Origin: Limanda limanda
Lineage: Eukaryota; Chordata; Actinopteri; Pleuronectiformes; Pleuronectidae
Direction: 5' to 3'
DNA: 64,000 bases
Assembly: GCF_963576545.1 (NCBI RefSeq)
Contig: NC_083644.1
Coordinates: 24,193,893 to 24,257,892 of the forward strand
Shown here: positions 51,401 through 63,612 of the stretch, piece by piece
Layout of the letters: each line of letters starts with the position of its first letter
Position numbering within the stretch: position 1 is the stretch's first letter
The notes under the pieces: model-generated
Told to the model about the DNA's origin: nothing
Databases searched by the model: none
The model's input: only the letters and a program-made list of their open reading frames with translations
Program-made: the position numbers and the translations under genes

Positions 51401-51612
51401 GCTAGTTGTTTCCTGAGTGATGCAGGGCCAAGTCAACTACAATTAATGAGTTTTAGACTTGTACCATAGCTTGGTAAAACTCAGGCTCACAGCAACTGTC
51501 CTTAATATTGTCCTGACCAGGTCCAGTGATGGAGTTGCCACTTGCTGCCCCTACCTCCAGCGCTCTGCTTGCCGACGGTATATATTATGGTGGAAAACAT
51601 CTTCATCAATTT

Positions 51613-51971
51613 GACAACACAACACATTACAGAAACGCGCTGCACTTACAGAAAACGACAACAGTGTGTTTCCAGGGGACGCCTTAAAGTGATGGACACG
51701 TCCGGTTGTTGTTGCTGCAGTTTGGAGTTGTTAAAGTCGGTGTCTGTCTGATAGTGGAAAATGTGATCACATGATTCAGATATTACTGCAGATGTCTAAT
51801 GTTACTTGAGCGTTGACGTTTTCTTACTATTAGCCTGCCAATTAAAAAAAAAGAAATACAACGAAATACACAAAATTAAACAACCCGACGTGTCCATCGC
51901 TTTTAGGTGTCCCCTGGAAACACTTGTCGTTTTCTGTAATTGCAGCGCGCTTCTGTAATGTGTTATGTTTT
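51613..51971. mobile_element. long inverted repeat, possible foldback element
   Basis: The left arm (about 51613-51710) and right arm (about 51880-51971) are reverse complements over roughly 90 bp with few mismatches and one 4-base gap; the spacer is about 170 bp. Shared blocks include ACACATTACAGAA, CGCGCTGCA, TTACAGAAAACGAC, GTTTCCAGGGGAC, GATGGACACGTC and GGTTGTT. The arms could be ends of a foldback DNA transposon. They could instead be two copies of one dispersed repeat that landed head to head, since the sequence outside the arms does not clearly pair. No protein is encoded in the spacer. Confidence 0.8.
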
Positions 51972-53173
51972 CTTACTTTGCTTGTGTTTGTCTACTTGCA
52001 TGTGTTTTATTAAGTTGCAGTGAGTTGTGCTTTCAGGGTCACCGTAATATATGGAAATTATGGTGGATATATGCTTTCCTGGGCAGCAACTATAGAAACA
52101 CAGTAATCAAGCAGCCTGCTTATTTTTCAGAGCTCTGACTCCAGCCAGTGGTTAACAATGAGTAAGTTTGCAGTCCACATTCAGCCATAAAATTAACAGG
52201 TTTTCTGTCCAAGTGTAACTCAAAATACAATTCAACTAATGAGAGGGTAAACATAAAACAAGATAAAAGTAAACCAGGAATAGGTCAAAGAGTTACGCTA
52301 AAAAGTTTAAAAGCAGAAAACATCATCGGAGAAGAAAACCCCAGTTACCAGAGATTACATGTTAAAATAGCAGATTTCAGGTTATCACCAAATCCAAAAG
52401 GTTGGACGGTTGGTGTGGGTGGGCTGTGAGCTGACTTTTTAGTTGTGACATGAACAAGTTATAGAATTATTTTAAAGCACAGTTTATGAATACAGTCCGT
52501 GTGCATATCTCTGTGTATTTGGTGCTAAGATCTGACATGACATTTTTTAAGGTTGTTGTGAAATGAATGACCAAAATACATTGAAAAAATATTAAACTAA
52601 GATATTACAACCATTATCGTAATTTTTTAAAAGATTGTTAATCAAGAAAAAAAAATAATTTGTGGGTCTCACTTCCCTCATGCCGCTGAATCGCAAGGCA
52701 TTCTGGGAAATTCCTGTAGCCGTCTCCGTTTGCAAACGTCAATTACAATTCTGGACCAGCTTCTTCCAAATTGGGATATACTATCGTAGATGGAAGAGTC
52801 ATCAATTGTTTTTAGAGTATTTTTTTAAACCTGTAACTAAGAACAATTAAACTATTCTGAATGTGCTGTTGTAACTTGTGAGTTTAATCAGTAAATTTGA
52901 CTTACTAACAATTTCTGTTTACATTTGAGGAGAAAACATTTCATTTAATATTTTATAAATCCATAAGCCTGGTTATATACTTTATATACTATTGAATACA
53001 ATCTGCCTTTTATGAGACAAATGGAATCAGATGGTGGAAACCCCCAACAGAGAGGATCTTTCAAATATTCATAAAGGTTAAAACAACTGTTTATTCTAAG
53101 CAGTTCAATGAAAGATGGCAAGGAGCTCCCCACTGCATTGCCATCTGATGCTGTACAAATGTATGCATATAGC

Positions 53174-53202
53174 ACACAGACACGCACACGCGCACACACA
53201 CA
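53174..53202. repeat. CA-rich microsatellite
   Basis: Interrupted CA/CG units about 110 bp before the left end of the foldback repeat at 53310. Confidence 0.8.
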
Positions 53203-53309
53203 AAACCTTGTAAGAGTAAACACCACACTGATACACACATCATCTTGTACACATACTTGTAGTTGTGTACGCCAACCCCCACACAAACTAACTAACAAAC
53301 ACACACATG

Positions 53310-53521
53310 TTTGTACATCTATCTTAGTGAGGACACTCATTGGCATAATGCATTCCCTAGCCCCTTACCCTAACATTAACCATTAAAGAAGAAGTAAATG
53401 CCTAAACCTAATTCTAACCCTAAAACCAAGTCCCTAAATCAGCCCATTTAAAGTGGGTCAGGAAGTGAGGACCGGCCCAAAATGTTGGGGAAAATAGTCC
53501 TCATAAAGATATCTGTACAAG
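53310..53521. mobile_element. short foldback repeat with 25-bp terminal inverted repeats
   Basis: 53310-53334 and the reverse complement of 53497-53521 match at 20 of 25 positions; both contain TTGTACA and TGAGGAC. The interior is rich in degenerate CCTAA and CTAACCCTA units (53360-53440), followed by GTGAGGACCGGCCCAAAATG. I recognise this as a common teleost dispersed repeat whose ends read out of CA-rich DNA. It is a non-coding MITE-like element of about 212 bp with CA-rich sequence on both sides. Confidence 0.7.
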
Positions 53522-53771
53522 TACACATACACACGTCTTCATCTATATTAATAAATAGTATACAACATGACTGAAAAAATACCAAAAATAAGAAATAACT
53601 GATAAAGAAGGTTTTTGCCACCATACCTTATAATAAACATACCCCCTAACTAAGCTAGAAATAGTGGAAACTATTTTTTCCCCCCACTGTGTCAGGGTCC
53701 ACCCTTTGAGATAAGTAGAGGAGTTCAAATGTCCCATGAAAGATTAAAGTAGAAGAGCTACTTTTTCCACA

Positions 53772-54027
53772 GAAGCCAGTTGAGGTTGTTCAGTCATCCC
53801 ATCAGGAAACCTCCAAGACTTCTCTCTGTGGAGGTATTCCAGGGATATCTATGTGGGAGAAAGCTCCAGGGTAGACCCAGAACACACTGGAGGGATTACA
53901 TTTCCCAGCTGGCCTGAGAAGGCCTGTGAATTCAATTCTCAAGAAGGAGTTGGGAAAAGCAGCTGGGGTAATTGATGCTAGGCTGAACTTCATTGCCTAC
54001 TGCCACCAAATCAGATCGAAAAAGTGC
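53772..54027 (+). mobile_element. decayed LINE carboxyl-terminal fossil
   Basis: The plus-strand frame from 53774 reads SQLRLFSHPIRKPP and later GRKLQGRPRTHWRDYISQLA before stops appear. The pattern (R)GRPRTxWRDYxSxLAWE is the conserved carboxyl terminus of a fish LINE family that I recall as common in teleost genomes; I cannot name the clade with certainty. At least four in-frame stops (after SQLA, EGL and twice later) mark it as dead. It lies about 210 bp into the intron from the donor of the proline-rich lpp exon, on the opposite strand. Confidence 0.6.
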
Positions 54028-54236
54028 CAGAAAACTGGCTAAAATAATCAATTAATTAAAGGGTGGATCAAAATGATTGGATTGATTGCACTGATTGTGT
54101 CATATTGTATGTGTGAACAACTGCAGCGATACGCAGGGAAAATAGCTTTTTTTACCTATTATCAGCTAGAAATATGTCTTTACTTTAAATGTGATTACAA
54201 TAACAAATTAAGTATCATATTTATGAATATTCTTAC

Positions 54237-54833
54237 CTTTGGTGGGATAGTTGGTCCAGAAGTGTAGGAAGCCAGGCTTGGTGGTGCATCTGTGATGTAG
54301 GTCTTCTTGGGGCCACCAGGCTGGTATGCTTGGGTGGGGGCAGGTTCAGGTCTCCTGGAGCTTAGCCCACCAGCTTGAGCCACTCCTGGATAGTGCTGTT
54401 CTTGATATGCACCTTGACTCATAGGGGAGAAGCCAGGCTGTGGTGGTCCGTAGGCAAAGTCAGGACCTCTGGGCTGGGCAGGCATGTACTGCACCTGTGC
54501 TGGGCTGCGAATGGGCTGCTGGCCAATAGGGTACCCTCCAGGGGCTTGATGCTGTGGGCCGGGCTGGGCTGACCTCACCTGGACATTAAAGGTAGGCTGG
54601 CTTGGGGTTGAAGCTGTAGCGTAGGAGGCTGGGACAGGCTGAGGAGCCATGTGACTTTGAGGCTTGGTTGCCAGGCTGCCAGAGGAAGGGAGGGTAGCAT
54701 AGACTCCCCCAGGTATCTGAGTTTTGGGTGTAGACTTCTTAGTTGCAGTAAGGGGTGGCTGAGTTGGAATGACCATACGCTTGTAACCAGTTACAGGAGC
54801 ACTGGGAGAAGAGGTTGCTGAGGATACAGAGTT
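54237..54833 (-). CDS. lpp: lpp internal exon, proline-rich region
   Basis: This 597-bp exon encodes 199 codons with no stop. The acceptor is a TTTTCAG just above 54833 and the donor is AAAG followed by GTAAGA below 54237; both ends are phase 0. LPP is a zyxin-family scaffold at focal adhesions and cell contacts that links VASP and alpha-actinin to LIM-domain partners and can enter the nucleus. Segments recognisable as LPP are VIPTQPPLTATKKST (exon residues 21-35), QPVPASYATAST (65-76), PTFNVQVRSAQP (80-91) and GPKKTYITD (174-182). Between them the sequence is Pro/Gln/Gly/Tyr-rich, low in complexity and probably disordered, and it diverges from the mammalian protein as this region usually does. 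TRIP6 and zyxin are less likely because they lack these LPP-specific strings. The VASP-binding and start-codon exons are not here and should lie beyond base 64000. Confidence 0.95.
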
Positions 54834-57739
54834 CTGAAAAACAACAGAAAATATGTGCTCCAGTTAATGCAAACTTCCAGATAACTTAAGTTTACACTTA
54901 ACATGGTGGTGGAAATAGACCTCTCAGAACAAAGCCATGCATTTTTCACATCAGACAAAGAATTTAACAAATAATAAATTGAACATTTTAACATAAGCAG
55001 GTCAACATGCTCATGATGACTGTCCTGACATGCTGATGTTAAGGGCTGTGTCAAGTGGGTTTAAATCTTCATCATCATTTTAGTTCAACACGTTAGAATG
55101 GCAATATTTGGTAATAAACAAGCACAAGGTACAGTTAAGGCTGATGCCAATGTCATAAACCAAAATACTGGAAAACTCTAAGTTTTGGCCATAATACAGC
55201 AGTCGACAAAAGAAGTCAAGGGTCATTGTTATTCATCTTCTGGGGACCACGAATGTGTATAAAGTCCAAATAATAGTTAAGTGGGTGACAATTTTAATTG
55301 GCTTATAACAATATGAAGTAAAAACTTTGATAAATGAAAACCTGCTAAATGGTGAAACTACAATAGATGAACAGCTATTTAATGATAAGGTAGTTTATGC
55401 TCAAATCATTATCCACTCGGCCTTCCCAGAGTCAATTACAAGGCTACCTCGACAGCAGAGGCTCTACACTGTCGCGATCACCCATAATTTATGGCTAATA
55501 AAGCCAGAGGGGAAAGGATAAATTGTTTGGCAGAGGAAGCCATGATAGCAGATTGGCAATGGCACATGACACTTGTGCTGACTCCAGCTGCTTGGATGTG
55601 AAAGATGTTAAATCACAAAGATTTGTGGCACTTGTGCTCCTGGGAAGAGACGGCTGTAAAGCAGCAACACAACCCCGCTGCTGCGATTCTGACATCTGAA
55701 AGACTGAGGCATCTCATGTCCAATGGCTACGCATGATGCACAGGCAAATCTGTAGCTAGACACAGCAGCTAATAATACACAGTGTAACAGCGTTTCACTC
55801 AGATGTCAGAGGCTTCTGCCCTGGGTGTCTTCTCATGTAAGTAATAATTGTTTTTCACTACCACTACATATCGGTGTCAGACGTTCAGCCAGTCTAAAAA
55901 GGGTCTATCATTAACCTTGGATGGCCTTATTAGGTTATTGCCTGAAGCCAAAAATCAGAGTCAATTACTAAATTTGCAGCACTGGGGGAACAAAAATGAA
56001 AACTTGTAGTCTTTAGACCCTTTGCAACTTGGTTTGATGAGACGTTTTCTAAATTGGGGCAGAGCAACAATTCCAATCGATTTCCCTTAAAAGCTGATCA
56101 AAGCCTGCTGCAGAGAAATGTCACAAATCGCTGGGCCTTGCAGCTCAGCAACGCTCCCTTGAAACTCCTTGCCCCAACTGAATAGAAACCCTTCTGTTGC
56201 AATACTATCAGTGATAAAGTGCACAGTAAAATGCAAAGTCTCTGATCCTAATAGTGTACAGAGATAAAACAGAATTCCAAGTTTTGGCAAAAGAGGTGCA
56301 TGCATCAACTTTGTCTAAATCCCATCTAATCGAAGTCAGAGGGAAGCCCCTAAGGAACTATTAAAAGCTCCAGAAAATATTCCCTGCTCTCACTCAGAAT
56401 TCTGTCTCAGTGATTAGCGACGATGTTTACTTAAAAACTGTGTCTGTCTGCATATGTATGGAAAAATCTCCACTATGCCCTTTAGGAGGTGAAATTACTT
56501 AATTTGAATGTTTCATGGGTTTTAAATACTCCAGATTATTAATTTATCTTCAAGGCCTCAAAACCTACAGTAACATTTTAGTTAACTGAGCACTGGAAAT
56601 GCAAATTGGTCCCCTCAAAATAATTACACTGTCATGGTACATTTTCCACAAATTACATTAAGAGAATGGATTCATCTCTTTCTGGGGGTGATGAAACTAA
56701 TCAAATGCCCACAATCTCAACCAGAGACGTCTGTGTAGTGGCAAGAATTTTCATATTAACTAAACGATCATTAAAGCTGCTGTATGCCTTTGACCTGTCG
56801 ATGATAAGGAGGGAGGTCAGAGATTAGATCCTGGAAGCAATTTTTTTTTTTGGCTATTGAATTTTAAGTTTTTGCTTCAGTGGTCCTTCATGTTTTCAAC
56901 CAATGGCCTAATTGAATGGCAGCATTCATTTTGAGTGAATTGGGCAGCTCGTCAGTATATTGCCTCAATTAGGATGGATATGATGCCATCACTTATGTTA
57001 ACCAGGTTGGTTAATATAAGCTTATGTGTATATTATAACATAATGCAACTATTTCATCTCAATATCACAGATTCAGTATTATTTTGATGGTACTATGACC
57101 TGTAATTAGGAGAATGATGCGTCTTTCATTCCCACTCATTGCACCGAATGCATCTTGTTGAACTGTGTAACTTTAGTAAATACTTGATCGTCATATCATC
57201 TTACGGTACATTGTGTTACTGAGATTAGCTCATTAATAAAACTGTCAAGCATTTTCATATATTGTCAGGGCATGTGACCCAAGTCTGCTAAAAGGTGCCT
57301 TTTGTTGATCATTATACAAATTGATGTTTTGTCCCAGTGAGAAAAAAGGCTCCCTCGTGCTGTTATGAAGGTTGTGGAGGACAATGTCAGATACAGTATA
57401 TGATATTACAGTGCATTTCTTCTGTTTCATAATCTAGAAAGATAGAAAAAAACAGTAACTACAGCAAATTATGTATTCATGGAGCAGTAATTACATGCAT
57501 GTGTGAACTCTCTTTGTCATGTGTATTTGTTTTTATTTTATCACACCATGTGCTCTGATCTGTATCCAAAGACAAATTGGGGGTGGTGGGGGTCCTTCAG
57601 GGAAACTAAATCTAATGAGGCACATTGCTACTGTAATATACTGTTACTGTACCTATAATAAGTATAATGATCCCAGTGATATCAACTGCCAGGTGATATA
57701 TAGAGAATTCGAATTTGGTGACAGACTTGTGGTAAAAGG

Positions 57740-57985
57740 TTTTTGACCACAAAATTCTAATCAGCTCATCAATGAGTCAAAGTAAGTTGTGCCAGATGTA
57801 ATGGAATTCCCAATGGAGGGAAATGAGGTCACTTTGACCTTGACCTTTGAGCACCAAAATGCAATCAGTTAATTATTGAATAATTGTACAAATTTTGAAG
57901 AAATTTTAAAGAAATTCCCACAAGGCATCCTTGAGATATCGCATTCTAGAGAATGGGACGGACGGACTGACAACTGAAAATGTAA
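57740..57985 (+). repeat. dispersed repeat with two tandem internal units, copy 1
   Basis: Unit 1 has TTTTGACCACAAAATTCTAA and CAGCTCATCAATGAGTCAA. Unit 2 starts TTTGACCTTGACCTTTGAGC and holds TTTTGAAGAAATT, CACAAGGCATCCTTGAGATA and GGGACGGACGGACTGAC, followed by AATGTAATGCCACTGGCC. This is a familiar teleost repeat built of related units of about 90-140 bp. A second copy is at 63190-63612. Confidence 0.6.
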
Positions 57986-60900
57986 TGCCACTGGCCATTG
58001 GCTGACCAAAAATCATTTAACAAATAGAAATGGATTTGGGTTTGTTGCAGCATGGTTATGTTCTTGATATAACAATTCATTAAGCCTCCAAAAAGCTAAT
58101 GCTACACAGTTAATAGTCATAATGCAAAGAAAGGCGGTATGTGCAGCTGTCCTCATGAGGCACAGTTTAAAGCGTCCGACCTCACGTGCAGCATCAGTGT
58201 CAGTGCACACTGTGTTGTTGTCTCCAACACCCCCTCCACACAAACAAAAACACATAAAGTTTTCCCCAACCCCTTTGGAAAAGTTAACCTCACTCTGTGC
58301 TGTAATTCAGACTGACTTTGCAAACAACTTAAGTGTGAAATTTCACAGAGACTCTCAAGAAAGCCTTTTGACACATTAAAAGAGATTAGGAGAGACTATA
58401 CGAGCCTTGGGGGGCTGAGTAAAACTGTTAACTTTGCATTTCAAACCACGAGGGTGGGGGATTCTTTTTAAGCAAGCTTGGGGAAAACCCCTGAAGAGGG
58501 AGAAGTTCTGCATCTTTTCAGACTCATCTTAGACCTTGGATATTTTTCTCTCAAGTTTTTCCCTGCTCCTTATTCATACAAAGCTGAACTGTCGGCTCTA
58601 CCAGCCCCGGTCAACACTCTCTAATCTTCCCTTCACTTGCAGTCATCTCGTCTGTGCACGATCAGGCACAACAGTCACATTTAACAATCTGACAGTTCAG
58701 TCATGCAATTGAGGATATCAATTTTCTTCCTAAAATAGTTCCAGATAAGCCACATTAAAAATGATTAAACAATGTCTCTGTGGACCGTGGCAAGACCTCT
58801 AGCTGTTATGAACTATCTTTCCATTTGCACTTAAACTGTGTTATACACATATTGAGAACTTTCCGCTGACATATATTATATCTGATTCTTTTTTACTCCT
58901 TCAAATGATTGTAGCATGGAAATCCTCACCCTCTCTCAAGTGGATATTTCAGTAATGTTTTCAGCCTGCATACATAAAGTAGAATCAATGTTTAATGGGT
59001 GCACTGTATCACAACTGACCTGGAATCCTACAACTGTGACTGGTCACTTTATGGGCTTTTATTTTTCAGTCAAGTAGTTGTTGCATTTTTTATAATAATG
59101 AAGTTACAGTACCAATAATGGCAGTTTATTCTTCATGGTGCATGGGCAGGGTGCATTTACTGGAACAGGTTAAAGTGCATTTCTATCCACCTATTATCAA
59201 TGCATACTTCCAGTTTGCATGTTAAAAAGGTGCAATATTTGGACATTCAAAGGAAAACCATTTCTAAGCTTGGCTTAAACGGACAAATGTGTATAGTAAA
59301 AGACAAAATGTGACAATTTCCTTCAAGAAAGCAGACTTAAGAAATAAATATTGGCCTACATGAAGGATGAGAGTAATTGTTTAAGTCTCCAATTCTACAA
59401 AATCAGCTTCTAATTCTTCATGTAGTTTTTTTTTCGAAACACTCAAGATAAGATTATCATCATCAATACTGGTTGTGGCTTTTAATGTATAAATCATTCA
59501 TCTTTATTTCTATAATTTCTTAACTAAAAATTCATAGATATTTGTGTTGAATATCAAAAGGTCATATTTTTTGCATTCAAATATTGTATAGGTCTTAAAT
59601 AAAGATTACATTAGATCTACATGTATGTTTTATTTTCATTTAACACTTTTATAATGGCTTAGTAATTATTCCAGTCTGTTATTCAATAATTATAGTTGCA
59701 TTTAAAATCCAACGAGAGAAACTGTGAACAAGGTAGGTAGCAATCACATGTACAGTACACAAGCACCAAGATAACCTAAGATGGTGAACTTGAACATTAA
59801 GTCCATGCTTCAAGATTCACCGTTACGTAATACCTCTGGTATGATGTAACAGCATTGTACAAAGTAGGGCGTATTACTCACTGATGCAACAAAAAAATAA
59901 TTTTCTGGGCAACTGTATGAAAAAAAGAGTCCCTGAGAGTCACCGATCATGGCATTTCTGCAGGCTGCCTTTACAAAAGAGAGAAATGTGTGTTTTGTAG
60001 TTCTCACACAGCAGACACTAATTGTTTCATTCACCTCTTGCAGAACTACAGGCCAGTCTCTCACCACACATCCCTGAGTCATCCCCGTAATGAGCTTTCC
60101 ATGCACTTGTGACCCCTCCTGCTTCAGAAAGTGATATGCTGCACAGTACAAAATGCCTATGGCTTATAATGTGTCAATGTCGTCAATCCTGGAGACAGCA
60201 AACATAACCGTTCTCTGTGCGTATGTGTGGGTACTGTGAGCTTGCACACGTTATTGGGAAGAAGGATAATAGTCAGTGACAGCAGTTGTTGGTGAGCCTT
60301 TTAGCATTGTTACTAGGACCTCATCATGTAAAGAGGCATGTTTCACTGACTGTCACAGCTTCCTGGCTCAAACTAAATTCGTCATTGCTTCACCCTGTTA
60401 ATAAAAGACAAGAGGGTGATACTATGCAGTTTATTTGACTAACAAACATTGACGGAACACACTGAGCGCCTGAAGGCATGCTCTTCTCTCCACAGTTGGC
60501 TGCCCCTGTCAAAACTCAGAACCTGCTGCCAGATTGACCATAAGGTCAATGGGTGCCACCGGCACTGTGGCACAACTCTGCTACACGCAGCAACAAAGCA
60601 ATCAAAGTGAAGAGCAGTGTGTAAACAAACAGCGAAGAAAGAGTTGAATGCCACCCAGTCCTATAATTACAGCGCAGGAGTGTCATCTTGATGCACTCCG
60701 CTCAGCTGTTGGAGACATACGACCTCAGTTAACTGTCGTCTAACAGTCATAGTGAACATGCAACGTTTTATCTCACAACCTGCTTTTTATAGTAATAACA
60801 TGCATGGCTGCAGCTGAGCCTGCATGATATCTAAGATTGACCTTTGAGTTTTTGAGAACTTTATGACAACTGAAATCTAACATGTCATTACATGTATTCT

Positions 60901-61734
60901 TGGCTGATGCTAATTCACTCCACCTAAAGAGAAGCTTAAACCAGAGTGTCTCAATGCTGTGGCAGCTAAAACATGTGAGGAGCATTCCTGTCATTATAGT
61001 AGGGCAGAGACACAGGTAAACATTGGGGTAGTAAAAAGAGACACTGAAAACAAGGGCACACAATGTCACAGTGCACACTGCAAAAACTACAACCGGCCTC
61101 ATGAGACATGTAGGCAATCAATACATTTAAAGACTATTTGAATTGGTTTCTTTTTACATCTATCAAATATCACAAAACAAATACAGTGAGATTATATCTC
61201 CTCCAAAACAATTGAACACAATCTCCTGACACCTGAGATGTCAAACATAACATGAGACAACTAACCACAGTTATTCACTATTTACACCTATTTACAACTA
61301 TTTACAACAATAGATCATTAAACATAGAGTTGTGGTGACCAAAAAGCTGTGACATTGACATTAGTAACAATGCAAATGACTAAAAGTCAGCTGGAATCAC
61401 AGACTTTCTCAGCAGCATATCATGCAGTTCACATGCCTGGATGGTGATGGTATGTTTTTGAAAAGCAATTTATTCAAGTCAGTCATTTCTAAATCTGTTT
61501 CAATGACCTTTAATGAACCATTCACCATTTCCCAGAGGCCAAACACCTTCGCAAGTCAAACATCACCAGCCTGATGAGTGCCAGACCTGTTTTTCGTCAG
61601 TTTAGATGCACTTGAATGGTAGCAAAGATAGCAAAGTTTACAACAAAGATAAGTCTAAAAATCGAAATTAAATTTAAAGAAATACTTTTAAATGGGTTTC
61701 TTTGCTAAAAAACACAAAGAGTGGAAACCAGAGA

Positions 61735-61830
61735 AAGAAGCTAGCCTAGCTCTGTCCAAACGTGACACAATACTTTCAACAATTGTGAACACAAATGTAT
61801 GTTTTTCATAAAATGTCAAACTATTCCTGA
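61735..61830 (-). repeat. fragment of dispersed teleost repeat, copy 3 of 3
   Basis: GCTAGCCTAGCTCTGTCC just inside 61739 is the reverse complement of the block seen in copy 2, so this fragment is mostly inverted. An ATGTCAAACTATTCC block just beyond it reads on the plus strand, consistent with a family that has inverted ends. Confidence 0.4.
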
Positions 61831-63189
61831 GCCGATTCAATGACTTTTCCCTTTCTGTAACACTTCTTTCTACCAGGCACTATAACCTTTTCATTTATTC
61901 CATCTATAAACAGGGAACAGGTTTATTACTGTGATGCATTCACTTCCATATGAACTGGCATCATTATGTTACACACCATACACCTTATATTTGAACATAA
62001 TTTCTCACATGAATATACCTGATATGAGCATGATCATATGTTAATAGAAAACCATTAACATATTTTGTTCTGTGCACCTCTGATGCAGAAACGGTTGCTC
62101 CTGGAGGGTTGGTAGAAAGAAGTGAAATGGAGATGTTGTCCCTGGAGATGCCTCCAGAGTTTACGCCTCATGAAGAAAACAGAGGAAAGGTCACCAACCC
62201 TATCATACCCTCAGGGAGCTGAAACACCGCCAGGGTGGTGGCGAGTCTGCATTGTCTGTGATCGTTCAGCAGACGCCATGATCAGTGGGAGACATGGGAG
62301 CTAGCAGCGAGGGCCTATCATTCTGCCATGTTGTGACAGCAAGCGCCATCCACAATGCTCTGCCTGTTGAGAGATGGAAGTGTCATGGCATGGCTTGACT
62401 GGCACAGTGTGAAGTCAGGCCTCCTTAGGGCACTCGCGTGGAAGGATCCATCTCAGCAGCATTTCAGGCACTCGGCTTTAGCTAAACTGTCAGCAGACTT
62501 CAATAATTCCCGTCTGTTTTGTATGGACATGACAACTTATTACACAGACATCAGGCTATTTGACACAGAGTAAAAACACAAACAGACCGATGTGGGCTAT
62601 GCTGCAGCTTGTCTGCTGACATGGTACTGAAGTGACAGTAATGTTCTCCATGGTATAACATTCAGTTTGAACCAAACAGAGCATAGTGTGTCTGCTGCCA
62701 TAAATATAAATTATTATTCTATGACTTTTGAGGAGAAAAAAGCAGAAGGGTTGTCTATTAAAAGTATTTCTTAAGCAGTACATCTACCAACGTGCCTGCA
62801 GCATCCTTCATCAGATGGGATATGAACCTGGGGATCTTTAGCACTGACAAAATAAAATTACTTTGTGTGGGATAATAAATATTAACAGCATTGATTTTGC
62901 CAAGCTTTTCAGAATATTTAAAGTATCTAACATGGTGAATGCCAACAAATTGTAAATGTAGTAGAGGCAAAGCCAAGAGGCTCTAATTTACATCTCCTAA
63001 AGGGTCCAGAATATTTTACCAAATCTTACTAAGACTATCAAACAATGGACAACCTTATCGTCCTGGTCATGCATAAACTACCTTTTAAGATATAATTACG
63101 ACCCTGTGGTTTGCCTCCCCAAACCAGTGAAGTTATAGCCTTCACATTTTTCTTTAAGACTCCTAAGAGGTCACTGTACCCTATGATCT

Positions 63190-63612
63190 TTGTCTACAAG
63201 TGACAAATTGTCAACATTTGAAGAAATGTCCTAAAGGCAGTCTTGAGATATCATGTTCAAGAGGCTGAAAACATGTTTTGTGAGTCCACCATGACCTTGA
63301 CCTTTGACTCAGCTAATCCATTAGTGGACATAAGTGTCAAGTTTGTAAGGATCTTTGAGGCCTTGCAAAGATAGCACTTTCACAAGATAAAAAAGGGTTT
63401 CGGCAAGTCAGAGTGATCTCGACCTTTGACCAAATTCTAATAAGGTCATCGCTGAGTCCACCTGAACAGTTGTACCAAGTTTGAATAAATTGCCCCCAGG
63501 CATTCTTGAGATATCATGCCTCCAACAATAGGATGGCCAGACAATCTGGACGTAATGCCTCCTGCCTCCTGTGTTTTTAGGCCTGTCAGCTGTGGAGGCA
63601 TAAAAACACCTG
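63190..63612 (+). repeat. dispersed repeat with three tandem internal units, copy 2
   Basis: Three related units share CATTTGAAGAAATG or AGTTTGAATAAATT, CTTGAGATATCATG (seen twice) and GACCTTGACCTTTGA or CTCGACCTTTGACC. The end reads GTAATGCCTCCTGCC and GTGGAGGCATAAAAACACC, the usual 3' end of the family. Confidence 0.6.

Larger units (their letters stand above)
36794..54236 (-). other. lpp: lpp intron between proline-rich and hinge exons (17.4 kb)
   Basis: Bounded by GTAAGA and TCCTCAG. It contains a short terminal-inverted-repeat element near 40.7-40.9 kb, a GT-rich tract at 42.4 kb, an A-rich patch at 43.4 kb, a small minisatellite at 45.2 kb, an L2-like LINE fossil at 48.6-49.1 kb, a long GA microsatellite at 50.5 kb, a long inverted repeat at 51.6-52.0 kb, a foldback repeat at 53.3-53.5 kb and a second LINE fossil ending about 210 bp from the splice donor. 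I recognise nothing in 37-40.6 kb or 46-48.5 kb. Confidence 0.85.

Noticed and set aside
52945..53346. 133-codon minus-strand frame rich in Val/Cys
   Set aside because: Created by the CA/GT microsatellite and the foldback repeat; no domain.
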